Positions 43,283 through 52,252 of a stretch of DNA of 64,000 nucleotides are shown piece after piece (within the stretch, counting starts at the first letter, position 1; the number at the start of each line of letters is the position of its first letter). The stretch comes from Bellilinea sp040754815. Lineage in GTDB: Bacteria > Chloroflexota > Anaerolineae > Anaerolineales > Anaerolineaceae. The stretch spans positions 248,001 to 312,000 of the forward strand of contig JBFMBX010000001.1 of the NCBI GenBank assembly GCA_040754815.1. The letters run 5' to 3'. A program made the translations under genes and the position numbers. The notes below the pieces were generated by a model that saw only the letters and a list, made by a program, of their open reading frames with translations, did not search any database and was not told the origin of the DNA.

Positions 43283-44932
43283 TTAAATCCATGCCGGAGG
43301 TTCGTACTCGCCCCAAACCCTGCGCAACACTCCACAGATCTCACCCAACGTGACATCGTTTTCAACACAGGTGATAAACAACGGCATCAAGTTTTCACTG
43401 CCTTTAGCCGCCGTTTCCAGTTGGGCCAGCAATTCAGATACTTTGTGGTTATCTCTGCTGGCGCGCAATTCCGCCAGCCGCTGCCGCTGCTGTTGTTCAA
43501 TAGCCGGATCCACACGCAGTGCTTCCAATTCAAGTTTTTCCTCTATCTGAAAGGCATTGACGCCGACCACAATCTGTTCTTTGTTTTCCACTGCTTTTTG
43601 ATAATGGTAGGCGGATTCTTGAATTTCATTTTGAATGTAACCGCTTTCGATAGCTGCCAGCGCACCACCCATGGCATCAATTTTCTGGATGTACTCACAG
43701 GCCCGGTTTTCAATTTCATTGGTCAGGTACTCGATGATGTAAGAACCCGCCAGCGGATCCACCGTATCCGCAACGCCCGATTCATAAGCAATGATCTGCT
43801 GGGTCCGCAAAGCCACACGCACCGATTTTTCGGTCGGCAGCCACAAAGCCTCGTCCATGCTGTTGGTATGCAGAGATTGGGTGCCGCCCAATACAGCAGC
43901 CAGAGCCTGAATGGCTACGCGCACGATGTTATTTTCCGGTTGCTGTGCTGTCAGCGTTGAACCGCCCGTCTGAGTATGGAAACGCAGCATCCACGATTTG
44001 GGATCCTGCGCATGGAAACGCTCGCGCATAATTCTCGCCCACATGCGGCGCGCGGCACGGAACTTGGCAATTTCTTCTAAAAAGTTGTTATGTGCTGCAA
44101 AGAAGAAAGAAAGTTGATCGGCGAAACGATCCACTTCCAAACCGGCCTGTATGGCAGCCTCTACATAGGCAATCGCATCTGCCAGTGTGAAAGCCACCTC
44201 CTGCACTGCCGTCGAACCGGCCTCTCGAATGTGGTAACCCGAAATGCTGATTGTATTCCAGCGCGGCACATTCTTGCCACAGTATTGGAATACATCGGTG
44301 ATCAATCTCATGGAAGGTGCCGGCGGAAAGATATAGGTTCCGCGAGCCACATACTCTTTCAAAATATCGTTTTGAATCGTGCCGCGCAGCCATTTCTCTT
44401 CCACCCCCTGTCGGCGTGCCACAGCAATATACATCGCCAGCAGAACAGCCGCAGGTGCATTGATGGTCATGCTGGTGGAGACTTTATCCAGCGGAATCTC
44501 GTTAAATAGTACTTCCATATCCCGCAGAGAAGAGATGGAAACCCCCACCTTTCCAACTTCGCCGCTGGCAATGGGGTCATCCGCATCATAACCAATTTGA
44601 GTGGGCAGGTCGAAAGCCACCGAAAGCCCGGTTTGCCCCTGTTGGAGCAAATAGCGGTAGCGGCGGTTCGATTCCTCTGCCGTTGCATAGCCGGCATACT
44701 GGCGCATCGTCCAGAACCGCCCGCGGTACATTGTCGGCTGCACGCCTCGTGTAAAGGGATATTCACCGGGAAAACCCAGCTCTGTTAAATAATCACATTT
44801 GAAAGGCAGCCCCAGCCGGGGTAAGGGAATTTGAGAAGGCGTATAAAACTCAGGTTTACGTTCGGGATATTTGGAGATAAGAGGTTTGAGGACTTCTTCC
44901 TCCCAACGTTTTCGTTCGGATTCAAGCGACAT
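43283..44932 (-). CDS. Methylmalonyl-CoA mutase, catalytic (large) subunit without B12 domain
   Basis: Catalyses the adenosylcobalamin-dependent carbon rearrangement between succinyl-CoA and methylmalonyl-CoA. This 549-residue subunit is the TIM-barrel part only: RGVQPTMYRGRFWTMRQYAGY near residue 62, GQTGLSVAFDLPTQIGYDADDP near 99, VSTSMTINAPAAVLLAMY near 152 and TIQNDILKEYVARGTYIFPP near 186. The B12-binding domain is expected in a separate small subunit that is not in this window. The VSTSMTINA and TIQND motifs favour methylmalonyl- over isobutyryl-CoA mutase, supported by the epimerase next to it. AGAGGA precedes the ATG. Confidence 0.92.
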   Translation of the reverse strand: MSLESERKRWEEEVLKPLISKYPERKPEFYTPSQIPLPRLGLPFKCDYLTELGFPGEYPFTRGVQPTMYRGRFWTMRQYAGYATAEESNRRYRYLLQQGQTGLSVAFDLPTQIGYDADDPIASGEVGKVGVSISSLRDMEVLFNEIPLDKVSTSMTINAPAAVLLAMYIAVARRQGVEEKWLRGTIQNDILKEYVARGTYIFPPAPSMRLITDVFQYCGKNVPRWNTISISGYHIREAGSTAVQEVAFTLADAIAYVEAAIQAGLEVDRFADQLSFFFAAHNNFLEEIAKFRAARRMWARIMRERFHAQDPKSWMLRFHTQTGGSTLTAQQPENNIVRVAIQALAAVLGGTQSLHTNSMDEALWLPTEKSVRVALRTQQIIAYESGVADTVDPLAGSYIIEYLTNEIENRACEYIQKIDAMGGALAAIESGYIQNEIQESAYHYQKAVENKEQIVVGVNAFQIEEKLELEALRVDPAIEQQQRQRLAELRASRDNHKVSELLAQLETAAKGSENLMPLFITCVENDVTLGEICGVLRRVWGEYEPPAWI

Positions 44933-45070
44933 TTTTTCCTCTTTTCACAAAAAGGTGAACCTGATTGTAGTATACCCTACCCTTTTTCAATTCGGACTGG
45001 AAGAATTTATGGTAAACTACGAACAAACATCCTGACCTGTTGAAACCTTCCCTGCGGGAGGATTTTTTGT

Positions 45071-46303
45071 GTGTTATCTGGAATAATCTCGATGACCCCC
45101 TTCCTGCAATTGATTTTCGTCCTCACCATCATTCTTTTTGCATCAAAATTAGGCGGGTATCTTACCACTCGTATTGGTCAACCGGCGGTATTAGGTGAAT
45201 TGCTGGTCGGCTTGCTGCTTGGCCCTTCCCTTATTGACCTGACCCATTTGGTTTTCATTACTGACCGCCACCTCGGCGAAGTGGTGGCCGAATTCGGCGA
45301 GATCGGCGTTCTTGTGCTGATGTTTTTGGCGGGTTTGGAACTTCACTTTTCAGAATTGACCCGCAATACCCGCGTGGCTGCTTTTAGCGGAATTCTCGGC
45401 GTCCTCACACCGGTAGGGCTTGGTTTGTTAGCAGGTTATTTTTTCAGTCATTCTTTTGCCAGCGCCGCCTTTATTGGTTTAACCCTCGGCGCTACCAGCG
45501 TCAGCATTTCTGCACAGACCTTGATGGAGTTGAAGGTTTTGCGTAGTCGCGTGGGGTTAGGTTTACTTGGCGCTGCTGTTTTTGATGATATTCTGGTCAT
45601 TCTGCTGCTTTCGGGCTTTTTAGCTCTTTCGAGCGGCGGCAGCGCATTGGACATGCTTTTCGTAATTCTGAAAATGCTGGCGTTTCTCAGCCTTTCGGCA
45701 GCATTTGGATTATGGATATTACCAAAAATTTCCTGGCGCATCAGCAAGTTACCCATCAGTCAGGGAATGCTGACCTTCAGTCTGATCATTATGATGATTT
45801 ATGGTCTGGCTTCCGAACTCCTTGGCGGAATGGCAGCCATTACCGGTACTTTTCTGGCTGGTTTGATGTTTGCCCGCACCCCCGAAAAAAGTTTAATCGA
45901 ATCCGGTTTACGTTCACTGGCTTATAGTTTTTTTGTTCCTATATTTTTCGTCAATATCGGATTAAGTGTTAATATTCAAAACCTCAGTCTGGATGCTCTG
46001 TGGTTAATGCTCGTGATTACAACCTTCGCCATACTGGGTAAAGTTGTTGGTTGCGGCTTTGGGGCAAAACTGGGTGGTTTCAACTGGCTTGAATCGCTGC
46101 AACTGGGCATCGGCATGATTTCGCGCGGAGAGGTAGGCCTGATAGTGGCCAGTATCGGTCTGGCAGAAGGCTTCATCAACGAAGCGGTATTTTCTGCTGT
46201 GGTGGGCATGGTACTCATCACCACCCTGATTACCCCGCCGCTCCTGCGGGTGTCTTTTAAGAAAGCTGGTAATCCTTCTCTGGCGTCAGTAGAGGAAGCT
46301 TAA
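45071..46303 (+). CDS. CPA2-family sodium or potassium/proton antiporter
   Basis: A 410-residue integral membrane protein with about 12 helices. The N-terminal GGYLTTRIGQPAVLGELLVGLLLGPSLIDL is the CPA2 (KefB/NapA) signature, and GAAVFDDILVILLLSG near residue 175 holds the pair of ion-binding Asp residues in helix 5-like position. It lacks the C-terminal RCK/TrkA domain found in KefB. The start is taken as GTG 45071, 9 bases after GGAGG; an in-frame ATG 21 bases later is an alternative. It is followed after 30 bases by a PII-like gene. Confidence 0.9.
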   Translation: MLSGIISMTPFLQLIFVLTIILFASKLGGYLTTRIGQPAVLGELLVGLLLGPSLIDLTHLVFITDRHLGEVVAEFGEIGVLVLMFLAGLELHFSELTRNTRVAAFSGILGVLTPVGLGLLAGYFFSHSFASAAFIGLTLGATSVSISAQTLMELKVLRSRVGLGLLGAAVFDDILVILLLSGFLALSSGGSALDMLFVILKMLAFLSLSAAFGLWILPKISWRISKLPISQGMLTFSLIIMMIYGLASELLGGMAAITGTFLAGLMFARTPEKSLIESGLRSLAYSFFVPIFFVNIGLSVNIQNLSLDALWLMLVITTFAILGKVVGCGFGAKLGGFNWLESLQLGIGMISRGEVGLIVASIGLAEGFINEAVFSAVVGMVLITTLITPPLLRVSFKKAGNPSLASVEEA

Positions 46304-46333
46304 TTCCCGATTCTGGTACGGGAGGAATAAACC

Positions 46334-46702
46334 ATGTACATGATTTTCTTTGTTTTACATAACCCCGACCTTCTCGAAGAAGTGCTGAACGCGTGGGAAG
46401 AGGCTGGTGTTGGGGGTGTTACCATTTTTGCCAGCACCGGGCTGGCGCGCATCCGCGCCAAAGGGGCATGGCGTGATGATTTACCCCTCTTCCCCAGCCT
46501 GGAGGATTTTCAAGAACATTTGCAAAACCTCAATCGCACGCTGGTCACCATTGTTGAAAATGAAGCCATGGTGGATAAGGTGGTCGCCGCAACTCAAAAT
46601 GTAACCGGTGATCTCAATTTGCCCAATACCGGCATCCTTTCGGTATTACCGGTATTACGGAGTTACGGCCTGAACCGTATACCGGATGTAAACGGTTCAT
46701 AA
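46334..46702 (+). CDS. PII-like (GlnB-fold) protein downstream of the antiporter
   Basis: A 122-residue protein with the double beta-alpha-beta layout of PII proteins: MIFFVLHNPDLLEEVLNAWEEAGVGGVTIFASTGLAR at the N-terminus, LVTIVENEAMVDKVVAATQNVTG in the second half and GILSVLPVLRSYGL as the last strand. The T-loop region is short (RIRAKGAWRDDLPLFPSLEDF) and has no uridylylation Tyr in the usual motif. GGGAGGAATAAACC lies before the ATG. Paired with a transporter that lacks its own regulatory domain, it may sense a nucleotide and gate it, as PII-like proteins do elsewhere. The pairing is seen; the regulation is inferred. Confidence 0.65.
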   Translation: MYMIFFVLHNPDLLEEVLNAWEEAGVGGVTIFASTGLARIRAKGAWRDDLPLFPSLEDFQEHLQNLNRTLVTIVENEAMVDKVVAATQNVTGDLNLPNTGILSVLPVLRSYGLNRIPDVNGS

Positions 46703-46712
46703 AACCTTTGAT

Positions 46713-46741
46713 TTGACGGAAAAGCAAGGGTCTGGTAAAAT
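46713..46741 (+). promoter_or_regulatory. Promoter of rplI
   Basis: TTGACG (46713-46718), 17 bases, then TAAAAT (46736-46741), with TGG directly before the -10 as in extended -10 promoters. A leader of about 65 bases precedes the rplI ATG. Confidence 0.7.
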
Positions 46742-46815
46742 CAGCCCGCTTCGAGCGTTGTACCCTTCGCTCCTGGCGCAGTTAAATCAAAATAATCTTC
46801 GAAAGGGCTTGAAAA

Positions 46816-47334
46816 ATGAAAGTATTGCTGATTAAAGACGTTTATAAATTAGGCCGCGCAGGGGATGTCAAGAAAGTTGCCGACGGTTTTGGGCGTAATT
46901 ACCTGATTCCGCAGGGACTTGCCGTGCTGGCCACTCCCGGCACTTTGAAACAGGTGGACCAGATCCGCTCTAAAGCAGCGGCACGCCGGGCCGAATTGAA
47001 CAGCGAAATGAGCACAGTGGCAGAAAAACTGGAAGGCCAGTATTTTGCTTTCGCATCCAAAGCCGGTGAAACGGGAAAACTGTACGGCTCCATCACAACT
47101 CAAATGATTGCCGATGCCATCAAAGCCAAACTGGGCATTGAAGTGGACCGCCACCAGATCGAATGTGAACCTATCCGCAATTTAGGTGAACACACTGCCC
47201 ATGTTCGTTTGACGGTTGACCTCGTACCCCAAATTAAAATTGTGGTTCACCGCGAGGGTGAAGTGGCCAATCTGCCCGGTTCTCAAACTGCCGTTGAATC
47301 GGCAAGCACCGCTGAAGAAACTTCAGCCGAATAA
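46816..47334 (+). CDS. rplI: Ribosomal protein bL9
   Basis: A 172-residue large-subunit protein. MKVLLIKDVYKLGRAGDVKKVADGFGRNYLIPQGLAVLAT is diagnostic of the N-domain; a long helix (residues 40-75) leads to the C-domain with GETGKLYGSITTQMIADAI. The C-terminal tail (about 20 residues, Ser/Thr/Glu-rich) is longer than usual. It stands alone, not with rpsF-ssb-rpsR as in many bacteria, and has its own promoter and a downstream hairpin. Confidence 0.97.
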   Translation: MKVLLIKDVYKLGRAGDVKKVADGFGRNYLIPQGLAVLATPGTLKQVDQIRSKAAARRAELNSEMSTVAEKLEGQYFAFASKAGETGKLYGSITTQMIADAIKAKLGIEVDRHQIECEPIRNLGEHTAHVRLTVDLVPQIKIVVHREGEVANLPGSQTAVESASTAEETSAE

Positions 47335-47361
47335 TCATCACTTTTTCTTTATAACCATTTC

Positions 47362-47405
47362 AGACCGGCCAAAGCCCGCGATTCGGCGACAGGCCGGTCT
47401 TTGAT
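47362..47405 (+). terminator. Terminator hairpin after rplI
   Basis: AGACCGGCC (47362-47370) pairs with GGCCGGTCT (47392-47400), followed by TTGATT. The loop is long (about 21 bases) and may contain a minor inner stem. The U-tract is weak. Confidence 0.6.
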
Positions 47406-47411
47406 TGAGGG

Positions 47412-47417
47412 TATAAT
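47412..47417 (+). promoter_or_regulatory. -10 box predicting a leaderless mRNA for the RodZ-like gene
   Basis: TATAAT ends 6 bases before the ATG at 47424, so transcription should start at or near the A of the start codon. There is no Shine-Dalgarno sequence. No convincing -35 is seen; the region upstream is the rplI terminator. Confidence 0.6.
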
Positions 47418-47423
47418 ACGGCA

Positions 47424-48839
47424 ATGAAACTCACTCTCGGTCAGTACTTGCGCCAGATCCGCGAAGAGCGCGGGTTGACACTGGATCAGATTGCACAGGC
47501 AACCCGCATCAATCTTCACTATCTGCGCGCGCTGGAAAATGACGAGCCATCTCTGCTGCCCTCCGCCGTGCAGGCAAAGGGATATTTACGCCTGATCGCT
47601 GGTGAGTTAAAAATTGACCCCCAACCACTCCTGGCTGCTTTTCCCGATAAAGAAATCATCCTTGAATTACTGCCTGCAACAGAGGAAGAACAGCAGCCTG
47701 AAGGAATGAAGCAAGCCGACTCCCCTTCATCGGAAATTCCGCAATCTTCAACTGCGCTGGCGGAAGAATCAACCCCAGAACCGCCAGCGGATGAAAACCT
47801 CCCCATACCCCAAGAAGAAGAGGAAATTCCTCCCTCGCCCCCTGAAGAAGGAAGTTCCGCTTTTATCTTTACTCAACTTGGTGAACAGTTACGCGCTCAG
47901 CGAGAAGCGCTGGGCATTTCACTGGAAGACGCCGAACGTTTTACCCGCTTGAAGAGCCGGTACTTAAAGGCCATTGAAGAAGGCCGACTGGATCAATTGC
48001 CCTCTCTCGTTCAGGGAAGAGGAATGCTGCGCAACTATGCGGAATTTCTCAATCTTGATGGGGAAGCGGTTTTGCTGCAATTTGCCGAAGGATTGCAGCG
48101 TCGGCGTTTAGAACATCTGGCAGCCACTGCGCCACCGCGCTCAACCACCCCTACATCCAGAGTCAGGCTTCCCGACCGTTTTTCTCTCTTTATAAGACGA
48201 TGGTTGACCCCCGATCTTGTTGTAGGCGGTCTCTTGTTCTCGATTCTTGTCGTTTTCGTTATTTGGGGTACGGCGCGTGTTTCCGGCTTGCAAAATCAAC
48301 AAACTTCAGAAACTCCTCCCTCCATATCCGAGATCCTGATCGGTTCACCGGATGCCAGCGGCTTAGCCGAGTCAACCAGCATCACAACTCCCACTTCCTC
48401 TCAAAACGCCGGTGTTCCCCTTCCCCCTTCTGCCGGTGGGGGTGAAGAAACACAGCCGGCTGCCGAATTACCGGTCAGCAGCGGTCCGGTGCAGGTATAT
48501 GTGATTGCCAATCAACGGGTGTGGATGCGCGTGGTGGTGGATAACCGCGTCGCCTTCGAGGGACGCACTATTCCCGGCAGCGCCTATCCCTTTTCCGGGC
48601 AAAATACCATAGAACTAACCAGCGCTAATGCTGCCGGCATTCAAATTATTTACAACCAGGATAATTTGGGTAGCCTTGGCGCTAGCGGTGAAGTGCTGCG
48701 TTTGATTTTTACCGCACAGGGTACATTAGTGCCTACTCCTTTGTTCACCAGTACCCCTGCCCCCACTCAGCCGCCCACCTTCACTCCCCCGCCAACGCCG
48801 CTGCTGCCAACCCCAACCGTGACCCCGTTCGTTCCTTAG
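47424..48839 (+). CDS. RodZ-like protein with two HTH domains, one TM helix and a DUF4115-like domain
   Basis: A 471-residue bitopic protein. HTH 1 is at residues 1-70 (LGQYLRQIREERGLTLDQIAQATRINLHYLRALENDEP); a Pro/Glu-rich linker follows; HTH 2 is near 155-220 (LGEQLRAQREALGISLEDAERFTRLKSRYLKAIEEGR); both are of the RodZ HTH_25 type. The TM helix is at LVVGGLLFSILVVFVIWG near 270. The extracytoplasmic part has a DUF4115-like beta domain (VQVYVIANQRVWMRVVVDNRVAFEGRTIPG) and ends in a Thr/Pro-rich tail. RodZ normally has one HTH and links MreB to the membrane. The start is supported by the adjacent -10 box. Next gene: rimO, 7 bases on. Confidence 0.88.
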   Translation: MKLTLGQYLRQIREERGLTLDQIAQATRINLHYLRALENDEPSLLPSAVQAKGYLRLIAGELKIDPQPLLAAFPDKEIILELLPATEEEQQPEGMKQADSPSSEIPQSSTALAEESTPEPPADENLPIPQEEEEIPPSPPEEGSSAFIFTQLGEQLRAQREALGISLEDAERFTRLKSRYLKAIEEGRLDQLPSLVQGRGMLRNYAEFLNLDGEAVLLQFAEGLQRRRLEHLAATAPPRSTTPTSRVRLPDRFSLFIRRWLTPDLVVGGLLFSILVVFVIWGTARVSGLQNQQTSETPPSISEILIGSPDASGLAESTSITTPTSSQNAGVPLPPSAGGGEETQPAAELPVSSGPVQVYVIANQRVWMRVVVDNRVAFEGRTIPGSAYPFSGQNTIELTSANAAGIQIIYNQDNLGSLGASGEVLRLIFTAQGTLVPTPLFTSTPAPTQPPTFTPPPTPLLPTPTVTPFVP

Positions 48840-48846
48840 AGGTAGC

Positions 48847-50175
48847 ATGAGATCAAAAAATTTTTATCTTCTTTCATTGGGTTGTTCGAAGAATACGGTC
48901 GATTCCAATTCGATGGCGGAACTGCTTCAGCGCGCCGGTTATCAGCCGACCGATCAGGCCGCCAATGCTTCTGTGCTGATCGTCAACACCTGCGGTTTTA
49001 TACAACCCGCACGGGAGGAATCCATTCGCGAGTTACGCGCGCTGGCGCGCCGCAAGCGCAAAGGGCAAATGCTGATTGCCGCCGGCTGTCTGACGCAGCG
49101 TTACCGTGAATGGGTGTTGGAACAGGTACCCGGTATTGATGGAATTATCGGCACCCGCCGCTGGATGGATATACTGGATGTCATCGAAAAAGTACGCCAA
49201 TCTCCTCCTCAACCGGTTTATCACATCCCGGATGACGGCATTATCGGAAGAGATGAAAAAGGTGTTCTACGCGCTGCAGTTCAGGGCAGCAGCGCCTATT
49301 TAAAAATTGCCGATGGCTGCCGTCGGCCGTGCGCTTTCTGCGCCATACCGCTCATTAAAGGCACGCTGGTCAGCCGGCCGGCCGAAACAATTATCCACGA
49401 GGCACAGCAATTGGAACGGCAGGGTGTCAAAGAATTAATTTTAATTGCGCAGGATACCACCGATTACGGTCACGACTTTGGCGTACGAGATGGGCTACCG
49501 GATTTGCTGGAAAAACTGCTGCAGGCAACCTCCATTCCGTGGATTCGCATCCTCTACGCTTTCCCCGGTTATGTAACCGACCGGCTCATCGAGATCATGG
49601 CATCCAATCCGCGTATTCTGTCTTATCTGGACATGCCCCTCCAGCACGCTCACCCCGCCACGTTGAAGCGAATGCGCCGGCCATCCAATATCGAATGGGT
49701 TTACCGCACGCTCGAAAAGATGCGCACTGCCATGCCGGATTTGGCCATTCGCAGCACCTTCATCGTAGGCTACCCCGGCGAAACCGAAGAGGAATTTCAG
49801 ACACTGATGGATTTTCTCCAAGAGGTGCGGTTAGACCGGGTAGGGGCTTTCACTTTTTCTTTTGAACCCGGCACCGCCAGCGAACCGCTGGGAGATCCGA
49901 TTCCTGCCGAAGTCAAAGAAGAAAGACTGGCACGCCTGATGCAATTACAGGAATCCATCTCCTTGCAGCGCAATCAAACCTTCATCGGGAAACGATTGGA
50001 GGTGCTGGTGGAAGGCACTGACCGCAATTTGAGCATCGGCCGCTCTTACCGCGACGCTCCCGAAATTGACGGTCTGGTATTCATTGAAGGGGAACTTCCC
50101 GTCGGTCACATCGTGCCGGTTCAAATCAGCGGTGCCCTACCCCATGATTTGACCGCCATCCCCCTTGAAGGTTAG
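48847..50175 (+). CDS. rimO: Ribosomal protein uS12 methylthiotransferase
   Basis: A radical SAM methylthiotransferase that modifies Asp in ribosomal protein uS12. Its 442 residues show the N-terminal UPF0004 domain (YLLSLGCSKNTVDSNSM with Cys near residue 11, VNTCGFIQPAREESI near 46, AAGCLTQRY near 78) holding one cluster, the radical SAM motif C-R-R-P-C-A-F-C near 160, and the C-terminal TRAM-like region. SKNTVDSE-type sequence favours RimO over MiaB. GAGGTAGC precedes the ATG. It is co-transcribed with the RodZ-like gene. Confidence 0.94.
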   Translation: MRSKNFYLLSLGCSKNTVDSNSMAELLQRAGYQPTDQAANASVLIVNTCGFIQPAREESIRELRALARRKRKGQMLIAAGCLTQRYREWVLEQVPGIDGIIGTRRWMDILDVIEKVRQSPPQPVYHIPDDGIIGRDEKGVLRAAVQGSSAYLKIADGCRRPCAFCAIPLIKGTLVSRPAETIIHEAQQLERQGVKELILIAQDTTDYGHDFGVRDGLPDLLEKLLQATSIPWIRILYAFPGYVTDRLIEIMASNPRILSYLDMPLQHAHPATLKRMRRPSNIEWVYRTLEKMRTAMPDLAIRSTFIVGYPGETEEEFQTLMDFLQEVRLDRVGAFTFSFEPGTASEPLGDPIPAEVKEERLARLMQLQESISLQRNQTFIGKRLEVLVEGTDRNLSIGRSYRDAPEIDGLVFIEGELPVGHIVPVQISGALPHDLTAIPLEG

Positions 50176-50204
50176 AAGACACAAAATAAAACAAACTGCC
50201 TGCG

Positions 50205-51725
50205 ATGAAACGCTGGTATAATCTCGCCGCCCTTCTCCTTGCGCTGACCACACTTTGGGTCGTCTTTCAGGTCACCATCCGAATTTACGAAGGTGTGCCC
50301 CATATCGAGGATGAAGTCGCCTATTCATGGCAGGCGGCTCTTTATGCCCGCAATCGGCTGGCGATTGAATCTCCCCCCTGCCCGCACTGCTTCTTGACCC
50401 CCTTTGTGGTGGATTACAACGGGCTGCGCTTTTCCAAATATCCTCCCGGCTGGGCAGCCGCTCTTTCGATTGGGACAAGGTTAAACCTGCGCGATTGGGT
50501 CAACCCCCTGCTGGCCGCTTTGTGCATCTGGCTGACTTATCGTTTGGCCGGTCGTTTCACATCCCCGCCGGTGGGTCTGCTGACCGCCTTCCTCACTCTG
50601 ACCTCCCCCTTTTTCCTGTTGAATGCCGGCACCTTACTCTCGCATGTCTGGTCGTTTTTCCTGACACTCGCCTTTATCCTGGCCTGGCTGGAGATCACAC
50701 AGGTACAACCGGCTGTACCGCGCTGGTTAAGTGTGCTGCTGGCCGGATTTTCCCTTGGGCTGCTGGCCCTTACCCGGCCGCTGACTGCTATTGCTGTGGC
50801 GTTTCCATTCTTCATCGAAGGGATCATCCACTTAATCAAATCCCCGCCGCCGGTGCGGCGCGCCATTCTGATGACCGGTTTGCTGGCCGGCGGTATGGCG
50901 GGTTTACTTTTCCTCTGGCAGTATGCCGTAACCGGCAACTTTTTCCTCAACCCCTATACCCTCTGGTGGGAATATGACAAAATCGGCTTCGGTCCGGGCA
51001 TTGGCGTGCAGGAAGGCGGCCACAACCTGTACTGGGCGCGTCTGAACCTGAAGCACAGCCTGCAAGCAGGGGTGAGCGACCTTTTCGGGTGGGGGCGGGT
51101 GTCGTGGCTGTTCCTGCCGTTGGGTCTGGTTGCCCTGCGCCGGCAGAAATCAGTCTGGCCGACCCTTGCCATTGCCCCATCGTTGATGGCCTTTTACATG
51201 CTTTACTGGATCGGTGCCCAGTTGTACGGGCCGCGATATTATTTCGAGGGGTTGATCAGCGCCACCGTATTATCGGCCGCCGGAATCTTCTGGCTGGCCG
51301 GAAAATTAAATTCCAAACGACAATGGTCTGCCCCATGGTGGATATCCCGCCTGCGTATGGCCGCATCTGCCGGTTTGGTGATACTTCTTATCACCTGCAA
51401 CCTGATGTTTTATTTACCGGCGCGTTTGGGCGGCATGTTTCAGCTTTACGGCGCGTCCCGTCAGCAATTGCTGCCATTCCTCACCCCAAATGCGCGGGAA
51501 TTAACCCCCGCACTGGTTTTCGTCCATCGTCAGAAAAACTGGCGCGAATACGCCACCCTGCTGGAATTGAGTTCGCCCTATCTCGATACGCCATTCGTAT
51601 TCGTGTTCAGCCGCAGTGATGAAGATAATCAGCAGGTCATTGAGGCATTTCCCGGGCGCAAAATCTGGCATTATTATCCGGATGAACCTTACCGTTTTTA
51701 CACGGCAGCAAGACCCACCCCCTGA
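50205..51725 (+). CDS. GT39/ArnT-like membrane glycosyltransferase family protein
   Basis: A 506-residue polytopic protein with about 11 hydrophobic segments. The first extracellular loop, IYEGVPHIEDEVAYSWQAALYARN, has the acidic Glu-Asp/Glu pattern used by lipid-linked-sugar glycosyltransferases (GT39, GT83), and FSKYPPGWAAALSIG is the conserved KPPL-like segment. The C-terminal 80 residues are soluble. It could transfer a sugar from polyprenyl phosphate to an envelope acceptor, with the GT2 enzyme at 18484 as a possible donor maker (inference). The ribosome site is not evident. It converges with a CopD gene, 2 bases apart. Confidence 0.7.
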   Translation: MKRWYNLAALLLALTTLWVVFQVTIRIYEGVPHIEDEVAYSWQAALYARNRLAIESPPCPHCFLTPFVVDYNGLRFSKYPPGWAAALSIGTRLNLRDWVNPLLAALCIWLTYRLAGRFTSPPVGLLTAFLTLTSPFFLLNAGTLLSHVWSFFLTLAFILAWLEITQVQPAVPRWLSVLLAGFSLGLLALTRPLTAIAVAFPFFIEGIIHLIKSPPPVRRAILMTGLLAGGMAGLLFLWQYAVTGNFFLNPYTLWWEYDKIGFGPGIGVQEGGHNLYWARLNLKHSLQAGVSDLFGWGRVSWLFLPLGLVALRRQKSVWPTLAIAPSLMAFYMLYWIGAQLYGPRYYFEGLISATVLSAAGIFWLAGKLNSKRQWSAPWWISRLRMAASAGLVILLITCNLMFYLPARLGGMFQLYGASRQQLLPFLTPNARELTPALVFVHRQKNWREYATLLELSSPYLDTPFVFVFSRSDEDNQQVIEAFPGRKIWHYYPDEPYRFYTAARPTP

Positions 51726-51727
51726 GA

Positions 51728-52246
51728 TTACCCCGAAGCCCGCGCCACAGCCGTGAGCAGTAACACCAGAGCGGAAAGGATGCCGTTGATCACCAACAGG
51801 CGGGCTTCTCGCCTGTGCAATTTTTGGAATTCCTTCTCGGGCAGTTCTTTTCCTGCAGCCCGCAGCAGAGCCAGCCGCCGCAAAGAGGGCATCAAACCCC
51901 AGGTGTTCACCGCGCTGACAATCACCATCAGCCCCACTACCCCATGTTTGGCAAGAATTGCCAGCGACCAGTTGTTTTCAATGGCCAGAAAGCCCTCATA
52001 AGCCGGGTGAGCACTCATTTGAAACAGGCCCGTCCCGGTTAAAACCACCAGACTGAACCAGCCAAACTGCTGAAGGCGGTTTTGTACTTTTTCCAGAAAA
52101 CGGGCGTAGTCATCGGCACGGAGCATCTTTCTGGCATTGGGAATTACCAGCAGCCCCAAGGCTGCCAGTCCACCAAGCCATGCCACCGTTGCCAGCATGT
52201 GCAGCCAGTAAGCAAGTGCCAGTCCCCAATTGGTCAGGTCTGCCAT
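51728..52246 (-). CDS. CopD-domain membrane protein
   Basis: A 172-residue protein with four hydrophobic helices (near 8-30, 60-80, 95-115 and 150-170). ALAYWLHMLATVAWLGGLAALGLLV at the N-terminus, with His and Trp in the membrane, is typical of CopD/DUF2269-type families that include putative copper-import and heme-associated proteins. No copper chaperone or oxidase genes are nearby, so the ligand is uncertain. It is 6 bases downstream of the TPR gene and converges with the GT39-like gene. Confidence 0.75.
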   Translation of the reverse strand: MADLTNWGLALAYWLHMLATVAWLGGLAALGLLVIPNARKMLRADDYARFLEKVQNRLQQFGWFSLVVLTGTGLFQMSAHPAYEGFLAIENNWSLAILAKHGVVGLMVIVSAVNTWGLMPSLRRLALLRAAGKELPEKEFQKLHRREARLLVINGILSALVLLLTAVARASG

Positions 52247-52252
52247 CTCAAC

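Noticed and set aside
42998..43960. 320-residue plus-strand open frame
   Set aside because: Antisense to the methylmalonyl-CoA epimerase and mutase genes, both certain.
42998..44932. Isobutyryl-CoA mutase or ethylmalonyl-CoA mutase
   Set aside because: The STSMTINA and TIQND segments and the adjacent epimerase fit methylmalonyl-CoA mutase better.
50218..50224. TATAAT as the promoter of the GT39-like gene
   Set aside because: The box lies inside the coding region, after the ATG at 50205.
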